Positions 49,463-57,048 of a stretch of 64,000 nt of DNA are shown here, piece after piece (the stretch's first letter is position 1; each line of letters begins with the position of its first letter). The position numbers and the translations under genes were made by a program. Origin of the DNA: Variovorax guangxiensis (lineage in GTDB: Bacteria; Pseudomonadota; Gammaproteobacteria; Burkholderiales; Burkholderiaceae_C); assembly GCF_003952165.1 (NCBI RefSeq), contig NZ_RXFT01000006.1:124001-188000 (forward strand). Reading direction: 5' to 3'. Under the pieces are notes generated by a model. That model was not told where the DNA came from. It searched no databases and worked only from the letters and a program-made list of their open reading frames with translations.

Positions 49463-50647
49463 ATGCCCGCGCACATCCTCGTCGCCGGGGGCGGCATCGG
49501 GGGGCTGGCTACCGCGCTGGCACTCGCACAAGGTCGGCACCGGGCCGACGTCTTCGAACAGGCTCCGGCCTTCGGTGAAATCGGCGCCGGCGTGCAGCTG
49601 GGGCCCAACGCCACGCGGCGACTCCGGAAACTCGACCTCGGCACCGGGCTCGCGGCCATCGCGGCGCGGCCCGAGGCGCTGGTGGTCCACAGCGCCGAAA
49701 GCGGCTCCGAGCTGGCCCGCATGCCGCTGGGCGACACCATGCAGCAGCGCTACGGCGCCCCCTACTTCTGCGTTCATCGAGCCGACCTCCACGGCCTGCT
49801 GCTGGAGTCCGTGCGCGCGCGCGGCACCGGCGCGCTGGTGACCGGCGCGCAGATCAGGCAGGTCGAGACCAGCGACGATCTCGTCTGCCTCTCGAGCACC
49901 GACGCGCGCGCCTGGGAGGGCGAGGCGGTGGTCGGCGCCGACGGCCTCTGGAGCATGGTGCGGCGGCAGCTCGACAGCCCCTCGGCGGCGCAGCCGCCGC
50001 GCGTCACCGGCCACACGGCCTGGCGCGGGCTGGTCGAGCAGCCCGCCTTGCCGGCCGCATTGCGGCGCGGCCGCGTCGATGTCTGGCTCGGCCCGCGCCT
50101 GCATGCGGTGGCGTATCCGGTGCGCGGCGGCGAATGGCTCAATGTGGTCGTGATCGCCGAATCCGCCCCGGCCGGCGACGCACGCGACTGGGACCAGTCC
50201 ACCAGCATCACCGCGCTGAAGCAGGCCATGGGCCGCAGCTGCGCCAGCCTGCAATCCCTGCTCGATGCCATGCCCGGCTGGCGCGCATGGTCGCTGGGCG
50301 ATCGCGCGCCGATGACGGGCCCTGCCGACATGGCGCACGAACGCGTCGCGCTGGTGGGCGACGCGGCGCACCCCATGGTGCCGTACCTCGCGCAGGGCGC
50401 GGGCATGGCCATAGAGGATGCCGTGGCGCTGGCCGATGCGATGGCCGATGCGGACGCGGCCGACGTGCCCGCTGCCTTCGCCCGCTACGCCGAGGCACGC
50501 TGGGCGCGCAACGCGCAGGTGCAGGCACGCGCGCGCCGCAACGGCGAGATCTTCCATGCCACCGGTCCTGTGCGGCTGGGCCGCGACATGGCGATGCGCC
50601 TGCTCGGCGCGAAGCTGCTGGACCAGCCCTGGCTGTACGGCGGCTGA
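49463..50647 (+). CDS. FAD-dependent aromatic monooxygenase
   Basis: A 394-residue group A flavoprotein monooxygenase similar to salicylate or 6-hydroxynicotinate hydroxylases. The FAD Rossmann motif HILVAGGGIGGLATALALAQ is at residues 3-22, the DG motif at VVGADGLWSMVRRQL (about 157), and the GD motif at VALVGDAAHPMVPYLAQGAG (about 295). It starts 5 bp after the Cys-rich gene on the same strand. The aromatic substrate cannot be predicted, and no ring-cleavage genes are next to it. Confidence 0.88.
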   Translation: MPAHILVAGGGIGGLATALALAQGRHRADVFEQAPAFGEIGAGVQLGPNATRRLRKLDLGTGLAAIAARPEALVVHSAESGSELARMPLGDTMQQRYGAPYFCVHRADLHGLLLESVRARGTGALVTGAQIRQVETSDDLVCLSSTDARAWEGEAVVGADGLWSMVRRQLDSPSAAQPPRVTGHTAWRGLVEQPALPAALRRGRVDVWLGPRLHAVAYPVRGGEWLNVVVIAESAPAGDARDWDQSTSITALKQAMGRSCASLQSLLDAMPGWRAWSLGDRAPMTGPADMAHERVALVGDAAHPMVPYLAQGAGMAIEDAVALADAMADADAADVPAAFARYAEARWARNAQVQARARRNGEIFHATGPVRLGRDMAMRLLGAKLLDQPWLYGG

Positions 50648-50681
50648 GATGCCTGTCGGTGCCCGTGGAGCGGGCACCGAT

Positions 50682-50776
50682 GCCAGGAAAACCGCGGAAC
50701 CGGCTTTGCCGGACCGCAGGTGTTGTCCCGGTGAGGGGGTTGGCGCAGCGAAACGAAGTGCGCGAAGCCTGGGGGA
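50682..50776 (-). repeat. Dispersed 3'-end repeat, copy 3
   Basis: A repeat of about 95 bp in reverse orientation, starting 9 bp beyond the stop of the minus-strand SUKH/ankyrin gene. It contains CACTTCGTTTCGC and CCGGCAAAGCCGGTTCCGCGG. Its outer arms (AACACC/GGTTTT) pair less perfectly than in copies 1 and 2. Confidence 0.88.
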
Positions 50777-50784
50777 GATCCGGT

Positions 50785-52035
50785 CTATAGCCTGAAGGTC
50801 TGCAGATGCTCGATGCGCTCGGCCAGTCCTTCCTGCCCGAGGTAGTGCCCGTACTTGCCGTCCTGCATCTTCGCGAGCGCGGTTTCCAGTTCGAGCAGCA
50901 TCGCGTCGCGCTCCGCGACGAACGCGGGCGGCACGTCGATGCCCGCCTTCGCGCATGCATCCGCGATCAGGTGCGCGCTCGCGGGCGCGCCGCAGGCCGC
51001 GCACTTGACGATGGCCGCCACGTTGGGCTCCGCGCCGTTGTCCAGCAGCGCGGCCGTGAGTTCGGGCGCGATCTGCCCGTCGATGTTGCGCAGCGCATCG
51101 GCCGCCACCGGCGCGCCCGCGCGCACCAGCGCGGCTGCGGCGGCGAAGGCGCCGTGGCCCACTGCGACGTCGGTGGCCAGCGCGCTTCCCTGGTGCGGTC
51201 CGCCGAAGTCCACGCCCGCCGCGGCGAGTTCGGCGACCAGCCGGGGATCGTCCGTTCCGATCGCATGGCGCAGGGCCACGCGCGCCAGCTGCGGCTTGTG
51301 GCGCAGCGTGCCCTCGGCCAGCGGCGTGCGCCAGTCGACGACGGCGCGGCAATAGAAGGTCACCAGCTTGTCCATCAGGTCGAGGTCGAGCTCGTGGTCC
51401 TCGTGCCGGTCGTCGAGGTAGCCGAGCAGCGTCTGGCCCGAGAAGTAGTCGCTGGTCGGCGCGAGCGGGTCTTCGTCCAGGTGCAGCGCCGCGAAGGCGC
51501 CGAGCAGGTCGGGCGCGATGGTGTTCACGGTGTCTTCGTGCAGCGCGTGCGTCCAGGCCGGCGGCAGGCCTTTCTTCCAGGCGACGATCTGCCCATGCCC
51601 GGCGCCGGGCTCGACCACGGCGTAGACGCGGTCGGTGTACTCGAATCCGCCGAAGGGCAGGTGCGTGAGCTTGCCGCTCCAGGGCGTGCCGCTTTCCTCG
51701 GCGGCCTCGCCGGCCAGTTCCTGCTCGTGCTCGATCCAGCCCTGGAGGTCGTGGTAGCCGTCGCTGCCGTCCCAGAAGAGCTCGCTCCAGCTGATGCTCT
51801 CCAGGTTGCCGTTCATCTGCAGCGACAGGTCGTAGTCGAGCCGCCCGCCCGCAGTCTGCTGCCACAGCGCGACCAGCGCTTCGGGGATCGGGCCTGCGCA
51901 CAGGGCCTGCACGGCATCGATCTGCTGCTGCGGCATCGGCGGCTGCGCGTCGAAGATCACGCGGTCGGCAAACAGCACGATGCCGTGTTCGCGCAGGGTG
52001 GAGAGCTCGTCGGGTGTGAACCGGATGTCGTTCAT
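50785..52035 (-). CDS. SMI1/KNR4 (SUKH) domain protein with ankyrin-like C-terminus
   Basis: A 416-residue protein. The ATG at MNDIRFTPDELSTLREHGIV follows GGAGG and is preferred to one 21 codons upstream. Residues about 1-190 look like an SMI1/KNR4 (SUKH) domain: PEALVALWQQTAGGRLDYDL, a central FWDGSDGYHDLQGW, and THLPFGGFEYTDRVYAVVEP. Residues about 255-380 contain ankyrin-like helical repeats (LVAELAAAGVDFGGPHQGSA, AAAALVRAGAPVAADALRNI, LLDNGAEPNVAAIVKCAACG). SUKH proteins are often immunity proteins to toxins, but no toxin gene is adjacent. It is 71 bp downstream of the RT gene on the same strand, so they may share a transcript. Confidence 0.75.
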   Translation of the reverse strand: MNDIRFTPDELSTLREHGIVLFADRVIFDAQPPMPQQQIDAVQALCAGPIPEALVALWQQTAGGRLDYDLSLQMNGNLESISWSELFWDGSDGYHDLQGWIEHEQELAGEAAEESGTPWSGKLTHLPFGGFEYTDRVYAVVEPGAGHGQIVAWKKGLPPAWTHALHEDTVNTIAPDLLGAFAALHLDEDPLAPTSDYFSGQTLLGYLDDRHEDHELDLDLMDKLVTFYCRAVVDWRTPLAEGTLRHKPQLARVALRHAIGTDDPRLVAELAAAGVDFGGPHQGSALATDVAVGHGAFAAAAALVRAGAPVAADALRNIDGQIAPELTAALLDNGAEPNVAAIVKCAACGAPASAHLIADACAKAGIDVPPAFVAERDAMLLELETALAKMQDGKYGHYLGQEGLAERIEHLQTFRL

Positions 52036-52105
52036 TGCAGGGGCCTCCGTCGTTTTCAAAAATGTAGCGCTTTGCGCTCGCGGAGCAATCCGGTCCACCC
52101 CAGCT

Positions 52106-53614
52106 TCATGAGGGCGTTTGCGTGGCGTCCGTCCAGTCGATGCGATCGAAGAGTCGCATCAGCCTTGTCTTGCGCGTCGCGCTGAACTGGCCGATCCATG
52201 CGATGCTGCCCAGCAGGTGGCCGCGAAAGTCGTCGACCTTCGCGCGGTTCTGGCTGGCCGGGCCTTGCGTTGCGCAGCGATGGAGTACCGCCTTGAGCCG
52301 GTCGAAGTCCTCGCGCGGCGTGTTGGCCTTGTCGTTGACCACCACGCCGGTCACGCGTTGTTGGCGGTGCCGCGGCATGCAGCGAATCTTGCGCGGATGA
52401 AGCTCGAATCCCTCGTCGGCCGCGATGCCGCTCACCCAGGCGCGCAGGGCGTTGAACTGCGCGCGCAGCGAGGCCGGCCCGGAGAACACGAGATCGTCGG
52501 CATAGCGCGTGTAGCTGGCGCCGAAGACCCACGCCAGGCCTTCGAGCCGAAGGTCGAGCCTGAAGGCGCACAGGTTGGCCAGCGCGGGCGAGCAGGGCGA
52601 GCCCTGTGGCAGGTGCGGCGCGGCAAGGCGCCTGGCACCGATCCAGTCGAGCCCGCCGTCGTCGCGCAGCCGCTCGATCACCGCGTCGTCGGTGCGGTGC
52701 GTGCACAGGGCGGTGAGGGCGCGCGCCACGCCCTCGGGATAGCCCAGCGTGCGCCACGTCGCGTGCACGCGCGAGGCGCGGATGCCGGGGAAGAAGTCGC
52801 GCAGGTCGAAGCCGATCACCACTTCCTTGCCCGCGTGCGCCGCCGCATGGCTTGCGACCGAGCGACCCAGCACGAAGCCGTGCACCGCCTCGTGTGCGGG
52901 TACGTGTCGCAGCAGGTCGTCGAGGATGCGGCGTTGCGCGCGTTTCAGGTCGGCCTTTGGAATCTCGAGCAGGCGCATGCCGCCGAGGCGCTTGGGCTGG
53001 AGCTGGTAGCGGTAGTGCGACGCGGGCTGCCGGGTGTCCGGATCGGTCGGAGCGCGGAAGGCCTGCGCAGCGGAGGTGAGCCACGCCAGCCGGTCTGCAT
53101 CGAGCTCCAGCCATTGCGCAAGCTCGGCCAGCGTGGGGATGTGCGGCAGCGCGAAATGGTCCAGCCCCATCGGGCGCGGGAGCATCTGCGCGGGCCGCAG
53201 GATGATGCGCCGCACGCGCGGCGGCTCGTTCTGCTCGAAGGCCGCATCGAACTCGGGCATGTCGTGGATCGCCCTGGCCAGCGCCGGCAGGTCGGTGCGC
53301 CGCCAGGTGGCCTGCGATCTGTTGCCCAGGGCCTGCGCCAGCGGTTTGAGCCATGGCGCATCGGCGCCCAGCGTCGCCGCGGCCCGCGCCCGCAGCGCGC
53401 CCGGGTCGGTGCCGCCGGGCTGCTTAGCGTCGGCGAGCAATGCACGTGCGAGGCTGCGTGCGATCCACTCCCTGTAGCTCAGTTCACGCGTCATGAATCC
53501 CGAGGCGGCGAAGCCGATGAAGGTGGTGGCACCAGGCCCTTCAACCAGCCGGTGATGCGCCAGCTGGTCTGCGCGGATGCGCAGCGCCGCTTGCGCGCCG
53601 GAATGCGAAGCCAT
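52106..53614 (-). CDS. Retron-like reverse transcriptase with long N-terminal extension
   Basis: A 502-residue RNA-directed DNA polymerase. RT motifs are in order: IPKADLKRAQRRILDDLL (about 220), GRSVASHAAAHAGK (250-263), FDLRDFF with catalytic Asp270, LPQGSPCSPALANL (about 335), YADD at 371-374, and the retron-typical VTG at 421-423 followed by VVND. The usual retron NAxxH element reads HAAAH (256-260). The first ~200 residues form an extra region not needed for the RT core and unknown to me. No msr/msd with clear a1/a2 repeats was found in the 231 bp upstream. The start is uncertain; Met41 (53494) is possible. Codon use is as GC-rich as the chromosome. Confidence 0.85.
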   Translation of the reverse strand: MASHSGAQAALRIRADQLAHHRLVEGPGATTFIGFAASGFMTRELSYREWIARSLARALLADAKQPGGTDPGALRARAAATLGADAPWLKPLAQALGNRSQATWRRTDLPALARAIHDMPEFDAAFEQNEPPRVRRIILRPAQMLPRPMGLDHFALPHIPTLAELAQWLELDADRLAWLTSAAQAFRAPTDPDTRQPASHYRYQLQPKRLGGMRLLEIPKADLKRAQRRILDDLLRHVPAHEAVHGFVLGRSVASHAAAHAGKEVVIGFDLRDFFPGIRASRVHATWRTLGYPEGVARALTALCTHRTDDAVIERLRDDGGLDWIGARRLAAPHLPQGSPCSPALANLCAFRLDLRLEGLAWVFGASYTRYADDLVFSGPASLRAQFNALRAWVSGIAADEGFELHPRKIRCMPRHRQQRVTGVVVNDKANTPREDFDRLKAVLHRCATQGPASQNRAKVDDFRGHLLGSIAWIGQFSATRKTRLMRLFDRIDWTDATQTPS

Positions 53615-53845
53615 CCATCCGCCACGGGGTTACCCCGCAGCACAAGACCGGGCGACGGATCGCAGGGCCTTGTCGAGTCTTGAAGTGCCGGTGCCGGGCG
53701 GATTGTAGAAGTGCCTGAATTTCAGAGAAAAGAATGGCCTGCGGCAAACGAGAGATAGTCATTCGATTTCAATACCTTCAATAATCTGCCACGTCGCTTC
53801 GACGGTGCTTGTGCCAGCCTATATCTGCAACAGGATCCAGTGTTA

Positions 53846-54904
53846 ATGAAAAATTCCGGACCTCCGTCACTCACGGATGTGCCTACAGGCTACGCCGATT
53901 GGTTAACTGAACTGAAATTGCGTGTCCATGCTGCCAGGCAGCGCGCGGCGACTGCTGTAAACCATGAGTTGGTATGTCTGTATTGGCAGATTGGCCGGGA
54001 CATCCTCGCACGGCAGGCCAAGCAAGGGTGGGGTGCCAGGGTAATTGAGCGGTTGGCCCACGATTTGCGTACGGCCTTTCCCGAGATGAAAGGGTTTTCT
54101 CGCGCCAACCTCATGTACATGCGCGCTTTTGCCGAGGCATGGCCCGACGGGGAAATAGTCCAACAGGGTGTTGGACATTTGCCCTGGGGCCACAACCTGG
54201 TCTTACTGACCAAGCTCAAGACAGCACAGTTGCGCCTGGCTTATGCGCAAAGAGCGATCGAGCAGGGTTGGTCGCGCAATGCGCTCAATATCCACATCGA
54301 AACCCGTCTTCTGGAGCGAGAGGGGAAAGCGGTCAGCAATTTTTCGACCCGACTTCCCGCGCCGCGCTCGGATCTTGCGCTGCAAGCGATCAAAGATCCC
54401 TATGTATTTGATTTTCTGGGTATTGGCCAAGAAGCGGGGGAGCGCGAAATCGAAGCCGCGCTGGTCGAGCACATTTCCCGATTCTTGCTGGAGCTCGGTG
54501 CTGGTTTTGCATACGTGGGACGACAGGTGCCCATTGAAGTCGGCGGCGATGATTTCTTCATCGACCTGCTTTTCTATCACCTGAAACTGCACTGCTATGT
54601 GGTCATCGAGCTGAAGGCAGGAGCTTTCAAGCCTGAGCATACTGGTCAGTTGAGCTTTTACCTGACGGCGGTCGATGCTCAACTCAAGTCTGATCAGGAT
54701 GCCTCGACCATCGGCTTGTTGCTATGCAAGACAAAAAATCGCGTGGTTGCCGAATATGCGCTTCGCGACTCCAACAAGCCCATCGGCATCGCTGAATACC
54801 AGTTGGTCGAGTCGCTGCCGAAGGAATTGCAGACGAACTTGCCGACCATCGAGCAGATCGAGCAGGAGCTGGAGCGATATCAGAAGAATGGGGAGGATGC
54901 GTGA
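53846..54904 (+). CDS. DUF1016/YhcG-type PDDEXK nuclease
   Basis: A 352-residue protein. The N-terminal DUF1016 helical region (about 10-150) has VNHELVCLYWQIGRDILARQ and GWGARVIERLAHDLRTAFPE with FSRANLMYMRAFAEAW. The C-terminal PDDEXK-type nuclease core reads DDFFIDLLFYHLKLHCYVVI then ELKAGAFKPEHTGQLSFYL: catalytic Asp near 239, E-x-K near 254-256, distal Gln in GQLSFY. The ATG follows AGGA; a GTG two codons earlier is less likely. Its stop overlaps the GTG of jetA (GTGA), so it is the first gene of a coupled five-gene operon. Base composition and codon use are visibly less GC-biased than in neighbouring core genes, suggesting acquisition with the Wadjet genes. Confidence 0.9.
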   Translation: MKNSGPPSLTDVPTGYADWLTELKLRVHAARQRAATAVNHELVCLYWQIGRDILARQAKQGWGARVIERLAHDLRTAFPEMKGFSRANLMYMRAFAEAWPDGEIVQQGVGHLPWGHNLVLLTKLKTAQLRLAYAQRAIEQGWSRNALNIHIETRLLEREGKAVSNFSTRLPAPRSDLALQAIKDPYVFDFLGIGQEAGEREIEAALVEHISRFLLELGAGFAYVGRQVPIEVGGDDFFIDLLFYHLKLHCYVVIELKAGAFKPEHTGQLSFYLTAVDAQLKSDQDASTIGLLLCKTKNRVVAEYALRDSNKPIGIAEYQLVESLPKELQTNLPTIEQIEQELERYQKNGEDA

Positions 54905-56355
54905 GCTTCGATTACGTCACCTTGGATTTGCTTCGGCAGAGCCATCCCGCGTGGCGTCTGCTGCGTTCGGACCATGCACCTCTGGTGGCGAGTTTCTTGC
55001 ACCGTGTCTTCGTCGCGCCGAATGTGCGAGTGATGTCGCAGGCAGATCTTGCCGAAGCGCTGGAGGATGAACTTTTTGAACTGCGCGAGCGCGTGGGCCC
55101 GAACTCCTTTCCTAAGGCGGCCGTCGAATATCTCAACGATTGGGCCGGCAACGACAAAGGGTGGCTGCGAAAGTTCTACGCCTTGGGCTCGGATGAGCCT
55201 CAGTTCGATCTGACGCCTCCGGCTGAAAGGGCTATCGCGTGGCTTGGAACCTTGACGGCGCGAGCCTTTGTGGGGACAGAGTCGAGGCTGCTGACGTTGT
55301 TCGAACTGCTCAAGCAGATGAGCCAGGGCAGCGAGGCCGACCCCGCGGCACGCATTGCCGAACTGCACAAACGGCGGGACGAGATCGATGCCGAGATCGC
55401 AAAGATTCTCGGCGGAGATGTTCCGTTGCTGGATGACACGGCGCTGAAGGAACGCTTTCAGCAATTCATCGCGCTGGCGCGCGAGCTGATGACCGATTTT
55501 CGCGAAGTGGAGCAAAATTTTCGCGGCCTCGATCGGCGTGTCCGGGAGCGCATTGCGCTGTGGGATGGTGCGAAAGGTCTCTTGCTGGAAGAAATCATGG
55601 GTGAGCGCGATGCGATTGCCGATTCGGATCAGGGACGCAGCTTTCGGGCTTTCTGGGATTTCCTCATGTCGAGTCGCCGGCAGGAGGAGCTCTCGGCGAT
55701 GCTGGAGCGCGTGCTGAGTCTTCCGGCCGTTTCGGACCTCAAGCCAGACACCCGCACCCGCCGCGTTCACTACGATTGGCTTGAGGCGGGCGAGCATGCA
55801 CAGCGGACGGTGTCTCAACTTTCCCAGCAGTTGCGGCGCTTCCTCGACGATCAGGCCTGGCTGGAGAATCGCCGCATCATGGACATTCTGCGTGGTATCG
55901 AGGCGAAGGCCCTGGCATTGCGCGAGTCCCCGCCCGCTGGCGAGACGATGCGCATTGCAGTGCCGGTTGTCGATCTGGAACTGCCGATGGAGCGACCGCT
56001 CTACACGCCCGCGTTCAAGCCGTCGATTGTCGATACGGCGCTGGAGTCCGGCGAGAGCGATGTGGATGCGGGCGCGCTCTTCTCCCAGGTGGTGATCGAC
56101 AAGGCGCAGCTGGAGCGCCACGTGCGCCATGCGCTGCAGGACCGCACGCAGGTGACGCTGCAGGAATTGACACAGATGCAGCCGCTGCGGCACGGTCTGG
56201 CGGAGCTGGTTGCTTACCTGCAACTGGCCGATCAGACGTTCGCGGCCGTCATCGACGAGGCGACCACGGACGCTGTTTTCTGGCAGGTCGCTGGACATGA
56301 CGGCCTTGCGAGATCCCGAAAGGCGCGGCTGCCGCGCGTCATTTTTGTTCGATAG
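54901..56355 (+). CDS. jetA: Wadjet JetA (DUF3375), kleisin-like subunit
   Basis: A 484-residue DUF3375 protein, the kleisin-like (MukF-type) component of the Wadjet anti-plasmid system. The N-terminal winged-helix-like part begins YVTLDLLRQSHPAWRLLRSD with HAPLVASFLHRVF, and a long helical middle has AELHKRRDEIDAEIAKILGG (about 158-177). GTG is used as start and overlaps the nuclease gene by 4 bp. With JetB it should bridge the two SMC heads of JetC. Recognition rests on gene order plus the typical N-terminus. Confidence 0.92.
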   Translation: MSFDYVTLDLLRQSHPAWRLLRSDHAPLVASFLHRVFVAPNVRVMSQADLAEALEDELFELRERVGPNSFPKAAVEYLNDWAGNDKGWLRKFYALGSDEPQFDLTPPAERAIAWLGTLTARAFVGTESRLLTLFELLKQMSQGSEADPAARIAELHKRRDEIDAEIAKILGGDVPLLDDTALKERFQQFIALARELMTDFREVEQNFRGLDRRVRERIALWDGAKGLLLEEIMGERDAIADSDQGRSFRAFWDFLMSSRRQEELSAMLERVLSLPAVSDLKPDTRTRRVHYDWLEAGEHAQRTVSQLSQQLRRFLDDQAWLENRRIMDILRGIEAKALALRESPPAGETMRIAVPVVDLELPMERPLYTPAFKPSIVDTALESGESDVDAGALFSQVVIDKAQLERHVRHALQDRTQVTLQELTQMQPLRHGLAELVAYLQLADQTFAAVIDEATTDAVFWQVAGHDGLARSRKARLPRVIFVR

Positions 56356-56376
56356 TCCAATAGGGAGGCGAAGAGG

Positions 56377-57048
56377 ATGGACGAGAATGTTGAAACACCG
56401 TTGCCGCTCGGTGGCGCCGAGACGCGCGATCTATCGGTAGTAGTTATTCCCTTGCTGAGGGGTGTGATCTATCGAGAGGTCGACAGTGGATTGTGGAGTT
56501 TGCTCTACAACCTTCAGGCTCGCGTTCGTGACTATGTCGCGGTGCTAGACCTGGAACTGGTGCTGGACGATGCGGAAGGCTATGCCTTTCTTCGTTCTCG
56601 CACGCGTCTTGCCGAAGAAACGGAAGATCCTTCCGCAGTGAAATTGCCCAGGTTGATCGTCAGGCGTCCGTTGTCCTTTCCTGTGAGCCTGCTGTTGGCA
56701 CTCCTGCGCAAGAAGCTGGCGGAGTTCGATGCGGGTGGTGGCGACACCCGGCTCGTTCTTTCGCGCGACCAGATCGTGGAATTGATGAGGGTGTTCTTGC
56801 CCGAGCAGAGCAACGAAGCCAAGTTCGTGGATCAGCTCGAGAGCCATCTGGCCAAGATCGTGGAGCTGGGCTTTCTGCGTCGATTGAAGCCGGGCGGCGG
56901 CACGCATGACGGGCAAATCGCAGCTTTCGAAGTTCGCCGCATCCTCAAGGCTTTTGTCGACGCGCAATGGCTGTCCGACCTGGACGCGCGGCTGGCAAGC
57001 TACCGTTTGCAGCTTCTGACCGGGTCGGAGGCCGCGGCCGATGAGTGA
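56377..57048 (+). CDS. jetB: Wadjet JetB (DUF4194), KITE-like subunit
   Basis: A 223-residue DUF4194 protein, the MukE/KITE-type winged-helix subunit of Wadjet. Characteristic parts are [20 protein letters not shown] (about 21-40), [14 protein letters not shown] (about 66) and [20 protein letters not shown] (about 124). It has a good ribosome-binding site (GGGAGG, 15 bp after the ATG-proximal jetA stop region) and overlaps jetC by 8 bp, so subunit levels are probably kept in ratio. Confidence 0.92.
   Translation: MDENVETPLPLGGAETRDLSVVVIPLLRGVIYREVDSGLWSLLYNLQARVRDYVAVLDLELVLDDAEGYAFLRSRTRLAEETEDPSAVKLPRLIVRRPLSFPVSLLLALLRKKLAEFDAGGGDTRLVLSRDQIVELMRVFLPEQSNEAKFVDQLESHLAKIVELGFLRRLKPGGGTHDGQIAAFEVRRILKAFVDAQWLSDLDARLASYRLQLLTGSEAAADE

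Noticed and set aside
53541..53762. A 73-codon open frame upstream of and overlapping the RT gene
   Set aside because: It has no ribosome-binding site, no recognisable domain and arginine-rich out-of-frame sequence where it overlaps the RT. Non-coding RNA remains possible there.
53792..53804. CGTCG-CTT-CGACG hairpin upstream of the RT as part of an msd
   Set aside because: The stem is only 5 bp, with no matching a1/a2 repeats and no conserved guanosine context that I could identify. It is too weak to call a retron RNA.
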